Positions 1 through 13,145 of a stretch of DNA of 38,670 nucleotides are shown here, one piece after another. Each line of letters begins with the position of its first letter. The stretch's first letter is position 1. Source of the DNA: Orientia chuto str. Dubai (lineage in GTDB: Bacteria; Pseudomonadota; Alphaproteobacteria; Rickettsiales; Rickettsiaceae); assembly GCF_000964595.1 (NCBI RefSeq), contig NZ_LANP01000012.1:1-38670 (forward strand). The letters run 5' to 3'. The notes below the pieces were generated by a model, which was not told the origin of the DNA, did no database searches, and saw nothing but the letters and a program-made list of their open reading frames with translations. Made by a program: the position numbers and the translations under genes.

Positions 1-504
1 ATATAGTTATAATGATTATGCCCCTATATTCGACCTTTTGAATAACAATTTTAGAATAATTTATAAAAATATTCTAAAACTACCTGCTATAGCTGTATTT
101 TTGGAGACAAAAAGTGCAACATATAGTATGCGATATATAACCAATAAATGAATTTCAAAATGATTTTAAAAATGATGTACAAATTTCAATTGAAGATGGT
201 AGACATGAATCATTAAATATTCTCAGAGTGTTGAATGATGAAAAATGCTATTTCAAAAGAAAAAGGCTAGAAGAATTTTATCCACTAATACCTAAACACC
301 AAAAGATGCACTTACATTGCAATATAAGTCTAATAGAGAGTTCAACATAACTATATGGCAAAAGCGTTAGCAAATGAATTACGTGATACTGACAAAGCAG
401 ATAGTGGTAACTTTAAATTTAATGATATAGGAAATCTTATTAAAATGAGCCCAGATCCTAGTAAAGAAGGTCAGTTAAAGCTTAAACTAGCACTTTCGAA
501 GCTG
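1..504 (+). other. Decayed coding region, origin unclear
   Basis: No intact gene. Short plus-strand readable stretches in different frames remain, for example a segment from about 2 to 148 and one from 355 beginning MAKALANELRDTDKADSGNF that reads to about 480 and then continues after a frame change as SEADMAYKIL. The pieces look like protein sequence but are broken by stops and frame changes, and I cannot name the family. They abut an integrase fragment on the opposite strand, so this is probably debris of an integrative element. Confidence 0.4.
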
Positions 505-725
505 ATATGGCTTATAAAATTTTAACCTCTTCAAATGTTATCTCTTGTTTTTCTTTTATACGCTTCTCATTTTCCTCTATATATTTTTTTCTTACTTCTC
601 TCGGATCTATTTCTTTCGTCTTACGCCAGTAATGTTTGTATTCCCTTGCTTTTTTTCTGCATATCTAATGCATAGATATGCTCCTATCTTTAGCTCCTGT
701 TTTCTATATTTCTATCTAACTAAAT
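505..725 (-). pseudogene. Tyrosine recombinase (integrase) fragment, arm-binding domain
   Basis: On the minus strand a decayed stretch reads LGAYLCIRY, then after a frame change IDPREVRKKYIEENEKR followed by IKEKQEITFEEVKIL and a stop. This matches the end of the N-terminal arm-binding (DUF4102-type) domain of phage/island integrases and the start of the next region. The same peptide motif recurs in a second fragment near 22950, so these are two degraded copies of one integrase family. The catalytic R-H-R-Y domain is absent. It is a relic of an integrative conjugative element, of the kind abundant in Orientia (RAGE). Confidence 0.6.
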
Positions 726-821
726 AAAATATTTCTATTAATTCTAAAATCCATAATCAAAGTTTTTTATAGAGTATCTCTTATTTGTTTTGTTTAGCCG
801 TTTTCTTCATATCTAATCCTA

Positions 822-838
822 AACTGAGGTTAAAGAAC
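822..838. repeat. IS982-like terminal inverted repeat remnant
   Basis: The sequence CTAAACTGAGGTTAAAG matches, in the same orientation, the right end seen at 34613-34628, and is the reverse complement of the left ends at 3120 and 37307. No transposase is attached, so it is an isolated IS end. Confidence 0.5.
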
Positions 839-862
839 ATATTTTTCACATGATAAAATATC

Positions 863-892
863 TTTTCATATTTTACTAAATAGAGGTATAAT
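863..892 (+). promoter_or_regulatory. Probable sigma-70 promoter of hpf
   Basis: A perfect TATAAT lies at 887-892, with a weak -35-like TTTTCA at 863-868 (18-nt spacer). It sits about 40 nt upstream of the hpf start codon. Only the -10 box is strong. Confidence 0.45.
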
Positions 893-929
893 TTTAAGTA
901 TAATAACATAAATTGGAGGAATTTAATTT

Positions 930-1265
930 ATGAATATTATAATTTCTGGATTACCACAATATAATTATTTAAAATTTAATTTAAATCAATATGTTAATAA
1001 TAAGCTTGTTGTAGTAGCTAATAAGTATTTTGATAATGTAAAAGCTCCAAACGTTCATTTTAGTAAGGAAGAACACAATCAGTTTAAATGTCATATTATA
1101 GTTAATCCTATTACCAAAAATCATCGTATCATTAATAGTACAGGGCACTCAAATAATATATTTGCGAGTTTTGATCTTGCATGTACTAAATTAGAACAAC
1201 AACTTAGACGATACAAATCTAAACTTAAAGATAATCATGGCAAAACAAAACTTTGTCAGTCATAA
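930..1265 (+). CDS. hpf: Ribosome hibernation-promoting factor (HPF/RaiA family, short form)
   Basis: A 111-residue protein with the beta-alpha-beta-beta-beta-alpha layout of the S30AE/HPF domain: an N-terminal beta strand and helix (about 1-32), a central sheet including NVHFSKEE and FKCHIIVNP, and the family-typical C-terminal basic helix ASFDLACTKLEQQLRRYKSK (about 79-98). Such proteins bind the 30S decoding region and inactivate or dimerise ribosomes in slow growth or stress. It is the short form, without the long-HPF C-terminal domain. The ATG is supported by GGAGGA at 915-920, 9 nt upstream. It is a single-gene unit, convergent with murJ, followed directly by a strong hairpin. Confidence 0.8.
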   Translation: MNIIISGLPQYNYLKFNLNQYVNNKLVVVANKYFDNVKAPNVHFSKEEHNQFKCHIIVNPITKNHRIINSTGHSNNIFASFDLACTKLEQQLRRYKSKLKDNHGKTKLCQS

Positions 1266-1266
1266 A

Positions 1267-1293
1267 AGATATAGCTAATTTTTAGCTATATCT
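1267..1293 (+). terminator. Hairpin just after hpf
   Basis: A perfect 12-bp stem (AGATATAGCTAA pairing with TTAGCTATATCT) with a 3-nt T loop begins 2 nt after the hpf stop codon. The following bases are AATTTAG rather than a clean T-run, so it may act as a terminator or an mRNA 3'-end stabiliser. Confidence 0.6.
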
Positions 1294-1478
1294 AATTTAG
1301 CATTGTAAATTGCTACTTTTACGCATTTATACTTGTTATATTTTGTGTTAGCATCTGTAGTCAAAAATATGCTTTAAAAAGCAAAACTCATAAGTAAATT
1401 AAACAACATAATTAATAGAGATTTACTACTAAAAAAATATGTAAAAAAAATTGATAATAGCCTATTAAGATTAAGGAA

Positions 1479-2993
1479 TTAAGTTATATAAATACTATGG
1501 TGAACTTTTAATATAAAGCAAGAAATAAGATATGCCAACCCTCCAGTAACAATTTTAGTTAGTAGCGAAATTATTTTAAATAGAATAGTAGCTTTATTAT
1601 ATAACATAATATTACTTATAAAGTAAATTGTTACCGCCATAATTATGCATGATATTAACAACTTGGCTATAAATATAACAGTTGATTTTGTAAACTTATA
1701 ATATCCATATTTATTAGTAGCAACTAATACCAATATAATATTAACCCACAGTGATATTGAATTACTTAAAACAATACTAATATAACCAAAAAATTGCATT
1801 AATAATATACTAAGAATGATATTTAATAAAGATGAACATATAGCAATTTGCATAGGTGTTTTAGTATCGTGATTTGCATAAAATACTGGAGTTATAACCT
1901 TAGCAATAATATACGTTGGTAATCCAATGGTAGAAATAGTAATTACTAAAGATATTTTTTGAATATTTGCTATTGTAAATGTTCCACACTGATAAACTAA
2001 TTCAGTAATTGGATTTGACAACATTCCAATTATAACAGCAGTAGGTAATGCTAAAAAACAACTAAAATTTATCATATCTTTTTGCAATATAGCAGCTTGA
2101 TTAACTAATCCTTGTTTATATAGCTTTGATAATTCTGGTAATAAAACTGTGTTAATACTTATGCCTACAATTGCTAAAGGTAGCTGATAAATCCTATCTG
2201 CATATGATAGGACTGATATTCCACCTGAAAAAAAACTAGATATACCTTGAGAAATAAAATTACTAACTTGTGATACCCCAGAACTTAGCATTGAATAAAC
2301 CAACTTATTTCCAAAAGATTTTACACTTTCATCTAATTTATCAAGCTTAAAAAATAATTTAATCCTAGCTCGCCTTAAATGAAAATACATAAATAATACT
2401 TGTACAAAGCCAGCTATAATTACTGAGCAACAAATTGCTACTTCCAATGAAGTAAAATTACTACTAAAATATGTTCCTACTATAATAAATAAATTTAAAA
2501 AAACTGGAGAAAAAGCTAAAATAGTAAATTTACCTATTGAGTTTAACACTTCACCGATAAATACTACTATCGAAGCTAATATAGTGTAAAAAATCGTTAT
2601 TCTACATAATAAAATTGTAATTTTCATCTTACTTTCAATAGATAAAAAACCAGGAACACATACAAATATAATACATGGCATGATAAGCTGAATAAAAATT
2701 ACAAGTGCAATTAAAAAAATAATAAATATAGTAAAAATATTGCTAGCAAATTGCTCTGCAGATTTCCTAGAATCTATCAATTTTGCACTGAAGAACGACA
2801 CAAAATTATAAAAAAATGCTTTTTCTCCTAAAGCAATACGCATCAAGTTAGGCAACTTTAATGCAAATAAAACACTATCTGATAATTCACTAACACCAAA
2901 TAAAGAAGCAATAAAAAGCTCGCGTAAAAATCCTGAAATTCTTGAAATAATGGTTAAGATCGCTACTACAATGCTAGATTTTAATAATTTCAA
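1479..2993 (-). CDS. murJ: Lipid II flippase MurJ (MviN)
   Basis: A 504-residue polytopic inner-membrane protein of the MOP/MATE superfamily. MurJ moves lipid-linked peptidoglycan precursor (lipid II) across the cytoplasmic membrane. The N-terminal signature is clear: KSSIVVAILTIISRISGFLRE (residues 5-25), then the LPNLMRIALGEKAF loop (about 47-60) and 13-14 hydrophobic segments along the whole length. Length is normal for the family. The start is TTG at 2993; an AGGA at 3004-3001, 7 nt upstream, supports it and no better ATG exists near the N-terminus. Retention of MurJ fits a bacterium keeping at least a minimal peptidoglycan. Confidence 0.93.
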   Translation of the reverse strand: MKLLKSSIVVAILTIISRISGFLRELFIASLFGVSELSDSVLFALKLPNLMRIALGEKAFFYNFVSFFSAKLIDSRKSAEQFASNIFTIFIIFLIALVIFIQLIMPCIIFVCVPGFLSIESKMKITILLCRITIFYTILASIVVFIGEVLNSIGKFTILAFSPVFLNLFIIVGTYFSSNFTSLEVAICCSVIIAGFVQVLFMYFHLRRARIKLFFKLDKLDESVKSFGNKLVYSMLSSGVSQVSNFISQGISSFFSGGISVLSYADRIYQLPLAIVGISINTVLLPELSKLYKQGLVNQAAILQKDMINFSCFLALPTAVIIGMLSNPITELVYQCGTFTIANIQKISLVITISTIGLPTYIIAKVITPVFYANHDTKTPMQIAICSSLLNIILSILLMQFFGYISIVLSNSISLWVNIILVLVATNKYGYYKFTKSTVIFIAKLLISCIIMAVTIYFISNIMLYNKATILFKIISLLTKIVTGGLAYLISCFILKVHHSIYIT

Positions 2994-3119
2994 GACTTTA
3001 TCCTGTATTACAATTGACTCTTAAATAGCAAATTTATGAACTAGAGCTTCCCAATAATATCATAAATTTTAAAAACAGCAATGTTACTTATTTTTAATTT
3101 TAAAGAGTATTAACTTATC

Positions 3120-3709
3120 AACCTCAGTTTTAGATTAGATAAAAGGACTTAGAGAGGTAAACTTAAATAAAAATAGTTAGTTTGAAAAGGATAAAAGATT
3201 CTCCTAATAGAAAAGTAAAAAAATTCTCAAAGAAAAGGATACATCCAATAAAAAGATATAACAGCCCTATAAATTGCTTTGTTATAATTTTGTTAAATAA
3301 ACAATGGCAAATGCAAGGCTTTAAAATAACTATAAAGCAAATGTAGATAATATAAGCCCAATTAAGCCCAATTCATAGACAAAAGAGCAATTACTGATTT
3401 ATTATTTTGTGATAAAGGTTATTTAAAACAAGAATTATTTTCTATTTGTAGAGTAAGGAATTGAAGCTGGTAATATATAAAGAAAAATATAAAAAATAAA
3501 CCCCTACCTTTAGTTAAAAAGTTGAAAAAATGTTTCAATTATTGAAACTGTATTCTTTATATTAAAAATACTCCTGAGCTTAAACATACAAGACATCACT
3601 AAGTATAGAATACTTACTAAGTATAGAATACTTTTTTTCTCATTCATAAAAAAATCTCCCTTAGTTGCTCATTACTTTAAGCACACTAGACCTTCTATCT
3701 AATATAACC

Positions 3710-3712
<3 letters not shown>
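3120..3712 (+). mobile_element. Decayed IS982-family insertion sequence
   Basis: The left end carries AACCTCAGTTTTAGATTAG (3120-3138), matching the ends at 37307 and, inverted, 34613-34628. Plus-strand translation in shifting frames gives transposase pieces: LLFCDKGYLKQELFS (about 3400-3445; the IS982 DKGYxxxELF region) and a C-terminal piece near 3660-3700 resembling LxAxxFKxTxPSI. Stops and frame changes make it non-functional. It fills the murJ-obgE gap and its right edge runs into the obgE stop codon. Confidence 0.65.
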
Positions 3713-4714
<1,002 letters not shown>

Positions 4715-4764
4715 TTAATAAAATAAAACTCTACACATAGCATCAAAAATTTAGCTATATTGAT

Positions 4765-5094
4765 CTATCTAGCTGATACTCTGCCACTAGATTTTCCCTT
4801 ACTAGAAAAAATAGAAGCAAGTGGAACACTAAACCCACTAACTGAACCACTTAAATCAGCAAATTGAAGCACTGACCTAAAACTTTGACCATAAATTGAG
4901 GATGCTGCTGAAAAAATACTATCTAATCCTAATGTAAGCATCTTGATTGTATGACTTTCTGAAAGTAATTGATTAACACTTAGTGGTCTTACTTCACTAA
5001 ACATAGCACTATATACACTTTCCATATTAGCGCCATTACCTCCATGACCAATAGAACCTAAATTTGTGCTAATATTAGTAAACATAGAAATCAA
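4765..5094 (-). CDS. Small hypothetical protein
   Basis: A 109-residue reading frame of unknown family, rich in Ser and Gly, with a C-terminal SSKGKSSGRVSAR basic tail. No signal peptide or convincing transmembrane segment is visible, although two weakly hydrophobic stretches occur (KMLTLGLDSIFSAASSIYG and a Ser/Val-rich one). The longest frame starts at TTG 5094; an ATG at 5085 (MFTNISTNLG) is a plausible alternative. It lies 53 nt upstream of obgE on the same strand, so the two could be co-transcribed. Three 11-bp direct repeats lie in its upstream region. Its amino-acid use looks protein-like, but I cannot assign a function. Confidence 0.5.
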   Translation of the reverse strand: MISMFTNISTNLGSIGHGGNGANMESVYSAMFSEVRPLSVNQLLSESHTIKMLTLGLDSIFSAASSIYGQSFRSVLQFADLSGSVSGFSVPLASIFSSKGKSSGRVSAR

Positions 5095-5126
5095 TTACCA
5101 GGTTTTAGTTTAATTTTATGTTAATT

Positions 5127-5159
5127 ATTTTACACTTATTTTACACTTATTTTACACTT
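5127..5159. repeat. Three tandem 11-bp repeats
   Basis: ATTTTACACTT occurs three times head to tail (5127-5137, 5138-5148, 5149-5159). The array lies between the rRNA terminator region and the start of the small gene at 5094 (-), at a distance where a promoter or operator could be. Confidence 0.8.
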
Positions 5160-5185
5160 AAAAAAGCTATCTTATAATTTAGCTC

Positions 5186-5222
5186 AAAAAAATTAGAATG
5201 CAGCAATAGCCTTAGAGGCTAT
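5186..5222 (-). terminator. Probable terminator of the 23S-5S unit
   Basis: On the minus strand a hairpin with a 7-bp stem (ATAGCCT/AGGCTAT, 3-nt loop, 5206-5222) is followed about 13 nt later by a run of seven T (5192-5186). It lies 28 nt beyond the 5S 3' end. The gap between stem and T-run makes it a weak intrinsic terminator by the usual rules. Confidence 0.5.
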
Positions 5223-5249
5223 AAACAGCAATAGTATAACTATATATCA

Positions 5250-5365
5250 AGCCTGGCAGCAACTTACTCTCCCATGTTTTAACATAGTACCATCAGCATT
5301 ATGAGGTTTCATGATCGAGTTCGGAATGGGATCGTATGTATCACTCATAATTATAACCACCAGGC
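5250..5365 (-). rRNA. rrf: 5S ribosomal RNA
   Basis: Read on the minus strand the RNA begins GCCTGGTGGTTATAAT and ends CTGCCAGGC, so the terminal helix closes. The internal conserved loop GATCCCATTCCGAACTCG is present near 5320-5337. It is about 116 nt long. It follows the 23S gene by about 140 nt with no tRNA between them. Confidence 0.93.
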
Positions 5366-5507
5366 TAGACATATAGGCTGTAGAATAATACTAAATAACT
5401 TAACCTATAAAGCCACTGCTAAGCAAAATAAAGCTATATATGTAAATAACTAAAAAATAAAATTTCCTAGAAATAATAATAATTTAGAACTAGCACTGTA
5501 TACAAGT

Positions 5508-8336
<2,829 letters not shown>

Positions 8337-8474
8337 ATTACTAAATGCATACAGAACTAATTCTAAAAATTGTTTTGTATCTAACAGTAATTTTATTTTT
8401 GTTATTTATATTGGATAACTTTATTTACTTATTAAACAGCTACAAGATATAAATATTTTACTCTTGCTCATATC

Positions 8475-8503
8475 ATTTATATAGCTTTTTTTTTTGATGT
8501 CAA
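8475..8503 (-). promoter_or_regulatory. Promoter of the 23S-5S rRNA unit
   Basis: On the minus strand a perfect TTGACA (8503-8498) is followed by a spacer containing ten consecutive A and then TATAAA (8481-8476, 16-nt spacer) or ATAAAT (8480-8475, 17-nt spacer). It lies 10 nt after the thyX stop and about 140 nt before the mature 23S 5' end, implying a processed leader of roughly 130 nt. Confidence 0.7.
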
Positions 8504-8512
8504 GAGATATTC

Positions 8513-9418
8513 TTATTTTTGAGAAGTGTTAATTATTTCCATTAACTCTTCCCATTCTCTTCTTGAAAGTTTACTATCCTCCATACTAACCTTCTCTCCT
8601 CTTATCATTTTTCGAATTACTTCCAATCCGCCTTTTGATATTAGCGCTGAGTGCAATACATAATCTTCAAATGCTTCAAAGCTACAAGGAACCCAAAGCT
8701 TTACTATATCAATTATTGTTTTTGCATAAGCTCTAATTTCATATTGAGCATTTATACTTCCTCTTAAAGAAAGAAAATGTAATAGATTATGTAAATTTAC
8801 TTTCCAATACCATTCTGTATAATAATTTATAGGTAAATTAATTCTAGCTAACTCCCTTGCAATTCCAATATTTTGAGAATTAATCACTTCCCCTTTACTA
8901 TCCTCATTAAGCATTTCCTCATAATGTTGATAGCATGTTTCAGCATCATTTTTTAATATTTCTAGAACTCTCCTAGACCATCGCTCATTTATTTTTTCTT
9001 CTGCCCTTCCCTGCTTATTAGTTATAGATTGAGGAGCTAAATCTTCCTTTCTTGGCAAATAAAATTCTTTCGCTAAAATAGAATAACGAGCTGAATATTC
9101 ATTAACACTTGCTGTACGATGCCTAATCCACTGCCTAGCTACAAAAATCGGCAATTTAATATGAAACTTAATATCACACATCTCAAATGGTGTTGTATGT
9201 CTATGTCGCATTAAATATCTTATTAATCCTCTATCCTGAGAGACTTGCTTTGTTCCACGGCCATAAGAAACTCTAGCAGCCTGTACTACTGAGGAATCAT
9301 CTCCCATATAATCTACAACCCTTACAAACCCATGGTCTAATACTTTTATTTCATTATATAATATTGCTTCTAAAGCGCTAACACTATTTCTTTTTGTAGT
9401 ACTTTGTTTTAATTCCAT
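8513..9418 (-). CDS. thyX: Flavin-dependent thymidylate synthase ThyX
   Basis: A 301-residue ThyX, which makes dTMP from dUMP using methylene-tetrahydrofolate, FAD and NADPH. The family signature RHR-x7-S is present: [13 protein letters not shown] at 99-111 (RHR 99-101, S109), including the dUMP/FAD-binding residues. The C-terminal half has the helical region around [19 protein letters not shown] and [10 protein letters not shown] (FAD and folate side). ATG start at 9418. It is the last protein gene of a thyX-cinA-pgpA run with 25- and 33-nt gaps, so it is probably co-transcribed from upstream of pgpA. ThyX rather than ThyA is usual in Rickettsiales. Confidence 0.96.
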   Translation of the reverse strand: MELKQSTTKRNSVSALEAILYNEIKVLDHGFVRVVDYMGDDSSVVQAARVSYGRGTKQVSQDRGLIRYLMRHRHTTPFEMCDIKFHIKLPIFVARQWIRHRTASVNEYSARYSILAKEFYLPRKEDLAPQSITNKQGRAEEKINERWSRRVLEILKNDAETCYQHYEEMLNEDSKGEVINSQNIGIARELARINLPINYYTEWYWKVNLHNLLHFLSLRGSINAQYEIRAYAKTIIDIVKLWVPCSFEAFEDYVLHSALISKGGLEVIRKMIRGEKVSMEDSKLSRREWEELMEIINTSQK

Positions 9419-9443
9419 TTAACATCCTATTTAAGTTATTTAA

Positions 9444-9944
9444 TTACAAATCATTATAGCAATATAAATAATTACGTAGCAACTCTAAAGCACATTGACA
9501 CATCTGATTACGAATTTGATTTCTATCCCCATTAAAATTTCGTTTATAACTTTTAGAACTAGTAGCACATACTCCAAAATAAACTAGCCCTACTTGGTCT
9601 TGCTCGGTTGATGGCCCTGCGTTACCAGTAATCGATATAGCAATATCGCTCCCCATAATAATTTTACAATTTTCAGCCATAGCAATCGCACATTCTGCCG
9701 ATACTGAGCCATAAGTTGATAAAATATATTGTGGCAACTTTAGTAATTTTACTTTAGATATATTAGAATACACTATAATGCCAGATTGAAAGATTTGTGA
9801 TGCCCCAGAAACTGAAGTAATGTAAGCAGCTAGCATTCCTCCTGTACAAGATTCAGCAGTTGATATCAATAAGTCTTTATTATTTGAAATTAAAAAGTTA
9901 TATATCTCGTTAACTTGAGCAATTATTGTATCATCCAACTGCAT
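9444..9944 (-). CDS. cinA: CinA C-terminal domain protein (nicotinamide-nucleotide amidase, PncC-type)
   Basis: A 166-residue stand-alone CinA C-terminal domain. This family hydrolyses NMN to nicotinate mononucleotide and ammonia in pyridine-nucleotide recycling. Visible motifs are TAESCTGG (29-36, active-site Ser), SGASQIFQSGIIVYSN (46-61) with K64 in the catalytic region, and ITGNAGP (105-111). Length is normal for the single-domain form; the N-terminal molybdopterin-like domain of full CinA is absent. It lies between pgpA and thyX on the same strand. Confidence 0.9.
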   Translation of the reverse strand: MQLDDTIIAQVNEIYNFLISNNKDLLISTAESCTGGMLAAYITSVSGASQIFQSGIIVYSNISKVKLLKLPQYILSTYGSVSAECAIAMAENCKIIMGSDIAISITGNAGPSTEQDQVGLVYFGVCATSSKSYKRNFNGDRNQIRNQMCQCALELLRNYLYCYNDL

Positions 9945-9977
9945 AAAACTTATTAAAGAAATATTGATTAATAATTC

Positions 9978-10574
9978 CTATACTCTAACCAAAATATATA
10001 CCATTATAGCTGCCATCAATCCAGCAATAATATCATCTAACATTACCCCTACTCCATTGTTAAGATTGCGATCTATAAAACATACAGGCCATGGTTTAAC
10101 TATATCAAAAAACCTAAAAAATATTAATATCAACATTAATAAAGTAGCTAAAGTATAATCTTTAAATTCTTTCATATAGTTTATACCAAATAAACTATTG
10201 CTTATAAAAATTACAGTATCACGCAGTAACTCCACTAATAAAGCTAGCACTGAACTTGAACTAATCTGGGTTACTAAAGGTATTACTAACATAACAGCTA
10301 ACATTTGCCCAACTACTTCATCAATAATCATCTCTCTAGGATCATGTACTCCATAATATTCAATATATACCTGGCAAAATAAACTACCAATAATAAATAA
10401 TATAACAATAACAACGAGCATTGTTATGTTAAATTGATCAAGCTTATACACTGGCAAACACTTATACACTAATAAACTCATAGGCAAAGCTATTAAAGAA
10501 CCTAAAGTCCCTGGAGCAAATTTAAATTTCCCAAAATAGAAAAAAGTTACTATCAATTCTATAAATTTAATCAT
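9978..10574 (-). CDS. pgpA: Phosphatidylglycerophosphatase A
   Basis: A 198-residue inner-membrane phosphatase that converts phosphatidylglycerol phosphate to phosphatidylglycerol. It shows the PgpA N-terminal FGKFKFAPGTLGSL motif (14-27), the central acidic catalytic motif HDPREMIIDEVVGQ (about 76-89) and the C-terminal NGVGVMLDDIIAG motif, with 4 or so hydrophobic segments between. ATG start at 10574. It is the first gene of the pgpA-cinA-thyX run and is divergent from the perM-like gene, with a 98-nt shared promoter region. Confidence 0.94.
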   Translation of the reverse strand: MIKFIELIVTFFYFGKFKFAPGTLGSLIALPMSLLVYKCLPVYKLDQFNITMLVVIVILFIIGSLFCQVYIEYYGVHDPREMIIDEVVGQMLAVMLVIPLVTQISSSSVLALLVELLRDTVIFISNSLFGINYMKEFKDYTLATLLMLILIFFRFFDIVKPWPVCFIDRNLNNGVGVMLDDIIAGLMAAIMVYILVRV

Positions 10575-10672
10575 ATATATTATTATTTCATATTTTATAC
10601 TAAAATAAATGTAAAAATTATTGCTTTCTTCTATTCTAGAAAAGATAAATTATAACTAAAAATCATTATTAC

Positions 10673-11715
10673 ATGATAATAAAAGCAAACAATTACCTAT
10701 TATATTTTTTAATTACAGCAATAACGTTATCTTTATGCTATTTTTTAATCAATATAGCTACTCCATTCTTAGCAGCTGCAGTTTTAGCTTATATACTTAA
10801 TCCACTAGTAGAAAAATTACAAATAAAACTAAAATTATCGCGAAACTCAATAGTATTAATGGTATTTGGAATATTTTTAACTACTATAACTGCAGCAATA
10901 TTAGTACTAATGCCAATTATTTATAAACAAATAGCTTTATTAGTTAGTAATATTCCAATTTATAAAGAGAACATACAAAATTTCATAGACTCTAGTAATA
11001 CCATTAACAATCTTGATAATATCATTAATAAAAACATCAAGCACATGCTAAATGAAATAATAAATAGCTGGATTCTGATACTAACTCATATTTTAAATCA
11101 TATTTGGCAATATACTATTACTACTATACACAGTATTATTACAGTAGGACTTAGTAGTATAATACTGTTTTATTTTCTCAGAGACTGGAAGCTAATTATC
11201 AATACCATTAATTCTATACTTCCTCAGCAAGGTATTGCACATATTAACAAAATAGCTACTAATATAAATACTTCACTGTTAGCATATGCGCAAGGGCAAC
11301 TGAATATTTGTATAATATTATCAATTTTTTATAGTATATCACTACTCTTAATAAATTTAGATTTCTCCTTAATCATAGGATTATTTTCAGGTATTACAAT
11401 TATAATACCTATAGTTGGAATAATCATCTCAACAAGCATAGCATTAATAACATGTTTTGCTAAGTTTGGTTTATCATTAAGTTTACTTTATATATTATAA
11501 TTTATATTGCTAGCCACATTTTAGAAAGTCACTTCCTGACCCCTAAACTTATAGGCAGCAAAGTTGGATTACACCCTGTGTGGATATATTTTTCAGTATT
11601 AACTTGTAACCAGTATCTTGGACTTATAGGAATATTTTTTGCGATTCCAATTGCTATTATAATCAAAATTTTATGTAAAACAATAATAAGCACTTATAAC
11701 ACAAGTTTAGGATAA
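10673..11715 (+). pseudogene. AI-2E/PerM family transporter, frameshifted
   Basis: The first frame (10673-11500, 275 residues) begins with hydrophobic helices typical of the PerM/YdgG family (FLAAAVLAYILNPLVEKL) and runs into the fourth-fifth helix region before a stop. A change of frame around 11488-11500 (a -1 or +2 difference) restores the rest: LESHFLTPKLIGSKVGLHP and GIFFAIPIAIIIKIL, ending at TAA 11713-11715. The joined product would be about 346 residues, normal for the family. These are membrane exporters or permeases of poorly defined substrate. It is either a recent pseudogene or a sequence error, since both parts are otherwise well preserved. Confidence 0.8.
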
Positions 11716-11999
11716 ATAGCTCTACTCTCAAAATTACTCAGCAATTATAAATACTACTGTATAATATACTTTCAAAATATAGCATATAAGATTTCTTATA
11801 GTTGTTAAGATTTAGTAACACAACTAAATTAAGTCACTTGTAAAGATTATAAGAAGCATACATGGATATTAAATCCAAGCAGTTGCACAAAGTTTTTTTT
11901 TACTATTTGCTAAAGCTGCTTCGCAAAGCAATGACAAAAATTTAGAGCAAAGTAAACAAAAAATCTAACTTAGGATAGTATAAAAGATGTTTAACATTG
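11716..11999. other. No gene seen
   Basis: AT-rich sequence with stops in all frames and only short fragments. I see no RNA gene or clear repeat. Confidence 0.4.
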
Positions 12000-12600
12000 C
12001 AATCTAGTGATTGCTAATAGAACTGTAAAATCACATCATGAAAACGTCCATGATAGTAGATGCTATACGATTAAGAGGTTAAAAAGAAGAAGAAAGCAGC
12101 AAGAATAGTTAGAATTGCTAATAAAATCAACAACCACACAGTCCTATTACAATGATATTTACCCCTATTAGTAATTTGGAATTAAAGTACTAAGAAAAAG
12201 AGCTGGAACAGGAAAATCACATGTTTTAGCCAAAATTATATAAGATTACTATCAATTGCAGATAAAAAAGTTATATTGCTCGCTCATATACATAATGCAG
12301 TATTGGAGATTAAATGCTACTCAGAACGTTATATCCAAAAGAGCTATTAAGTAGTTTGATAAATAGCAGATGAAGCTGGAATGCTAAGTAATAACTATTA
12401 TTTATAGCTGTTAAATTTAGGTCAAGCAAATCATTACTAAATAATTCTTGCAGGCAATGAAAAACAACTAACTTCTGAAAAAAAGAGCGTGTATAAAAAA
12501 ATAGAGAAGAAAGTAAAAGAAAAGCTAGAAAGCTAACTTTAGAGAAATTACATACTAAATACGTTAATGAATATACTAGGACCCATGTTATATTAAAAAC
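12000..12600 (+). pseudogene. Remnant of a Ti-type TraA conjugative relaxase/helicase
   Basis: Several plus-strand fragments keep helicase motifs in the right order: Walker A RAGTGKSHVLAKII (AGTGKS at 12202-12219), Walker B/DEAG motif ADEAGMLSNN (about 12366-12395), then LAGNEKQLTSEKK (about 12444-12485). This order and the DEAGMLSNN-(x)-LAGxxxQLTS spacing match the superfamily-1 helicase part of TraA-like relaxases of integrative conjugative elements. Numerous stops and frame changes show long decay. The relaxase domain is not seen. Confidence 0.65.
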
Positions 12601-13145
12601 TAACTTTTAGTTTTGAAATACTCGATGTGATGTTACTTATAATTTTTTAAGTCTAATAGCAATATAGCAATATTGATAAATATTATAAACACAGCTATAG
12701 TTAATGGTTGAATAGTAAGTAAACTTACACTAATAGTAGATTTTATAAAGTTTATAAATCAAGAAAAACTAACTTTTTACTTCTTTATTATAGTTTAAAG
12801 TTTTTTAGTTACACAATACTTAAGTACTTTATTAAGTATTTAAGATTTTATTAAATAGCCAATTGATATAAGTATAATATTTTTGTAATAATTTCATAAC
12901 AAAAAAACATTTGAAAACAGCTTTATCAAAGGTAAATAATGGTTATTTCCATTGTTTTTTTACTCGCTATATTTAAATATTTATATTAATATCTAATTTG
13001 CTTTTAAGTTAAATGTTGCGTAATTAGCACAACCTGCAGTTATTTATTACTTATATGCTTACCTATATAGTAAAACTGTAGATAATTATGATATAAAAGT
13101 ATAGATTTAAGTATTAAGTAAGTTAATTTAACATTTAAAAATTTT
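12601..13145. other. No gene seen
   Basis: Very AT-rich with no readable frame of useful length and no recognised RNA. It separates the TraA remnant from a large palindromic element. Confidence 0.4.

Noticed and set aside
545-727. 60-codon plus-strand frame of hydrophobic residues
   Set aside because: It is the reverse strand of an integrase fragment whose peptide matches a known domain and a second copy.
5127-5159. CRISPR-like array
   Set aside because: The 11-bp units are directly adjacent with no spacers and no cas genes are present.
5366-5507. Possible tRNA in the 23S-5S spacer
   Set aside because: No cloverleaf, T-loop motif or CCA-adjacent stem could be found; it is AT-rich spacer.
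9964-10158. 64-codon plus-strand frame
   Set aside because: Antisense to the end of pgpA, with Ile/Asn-rich composition typical of AT-rich shadows.
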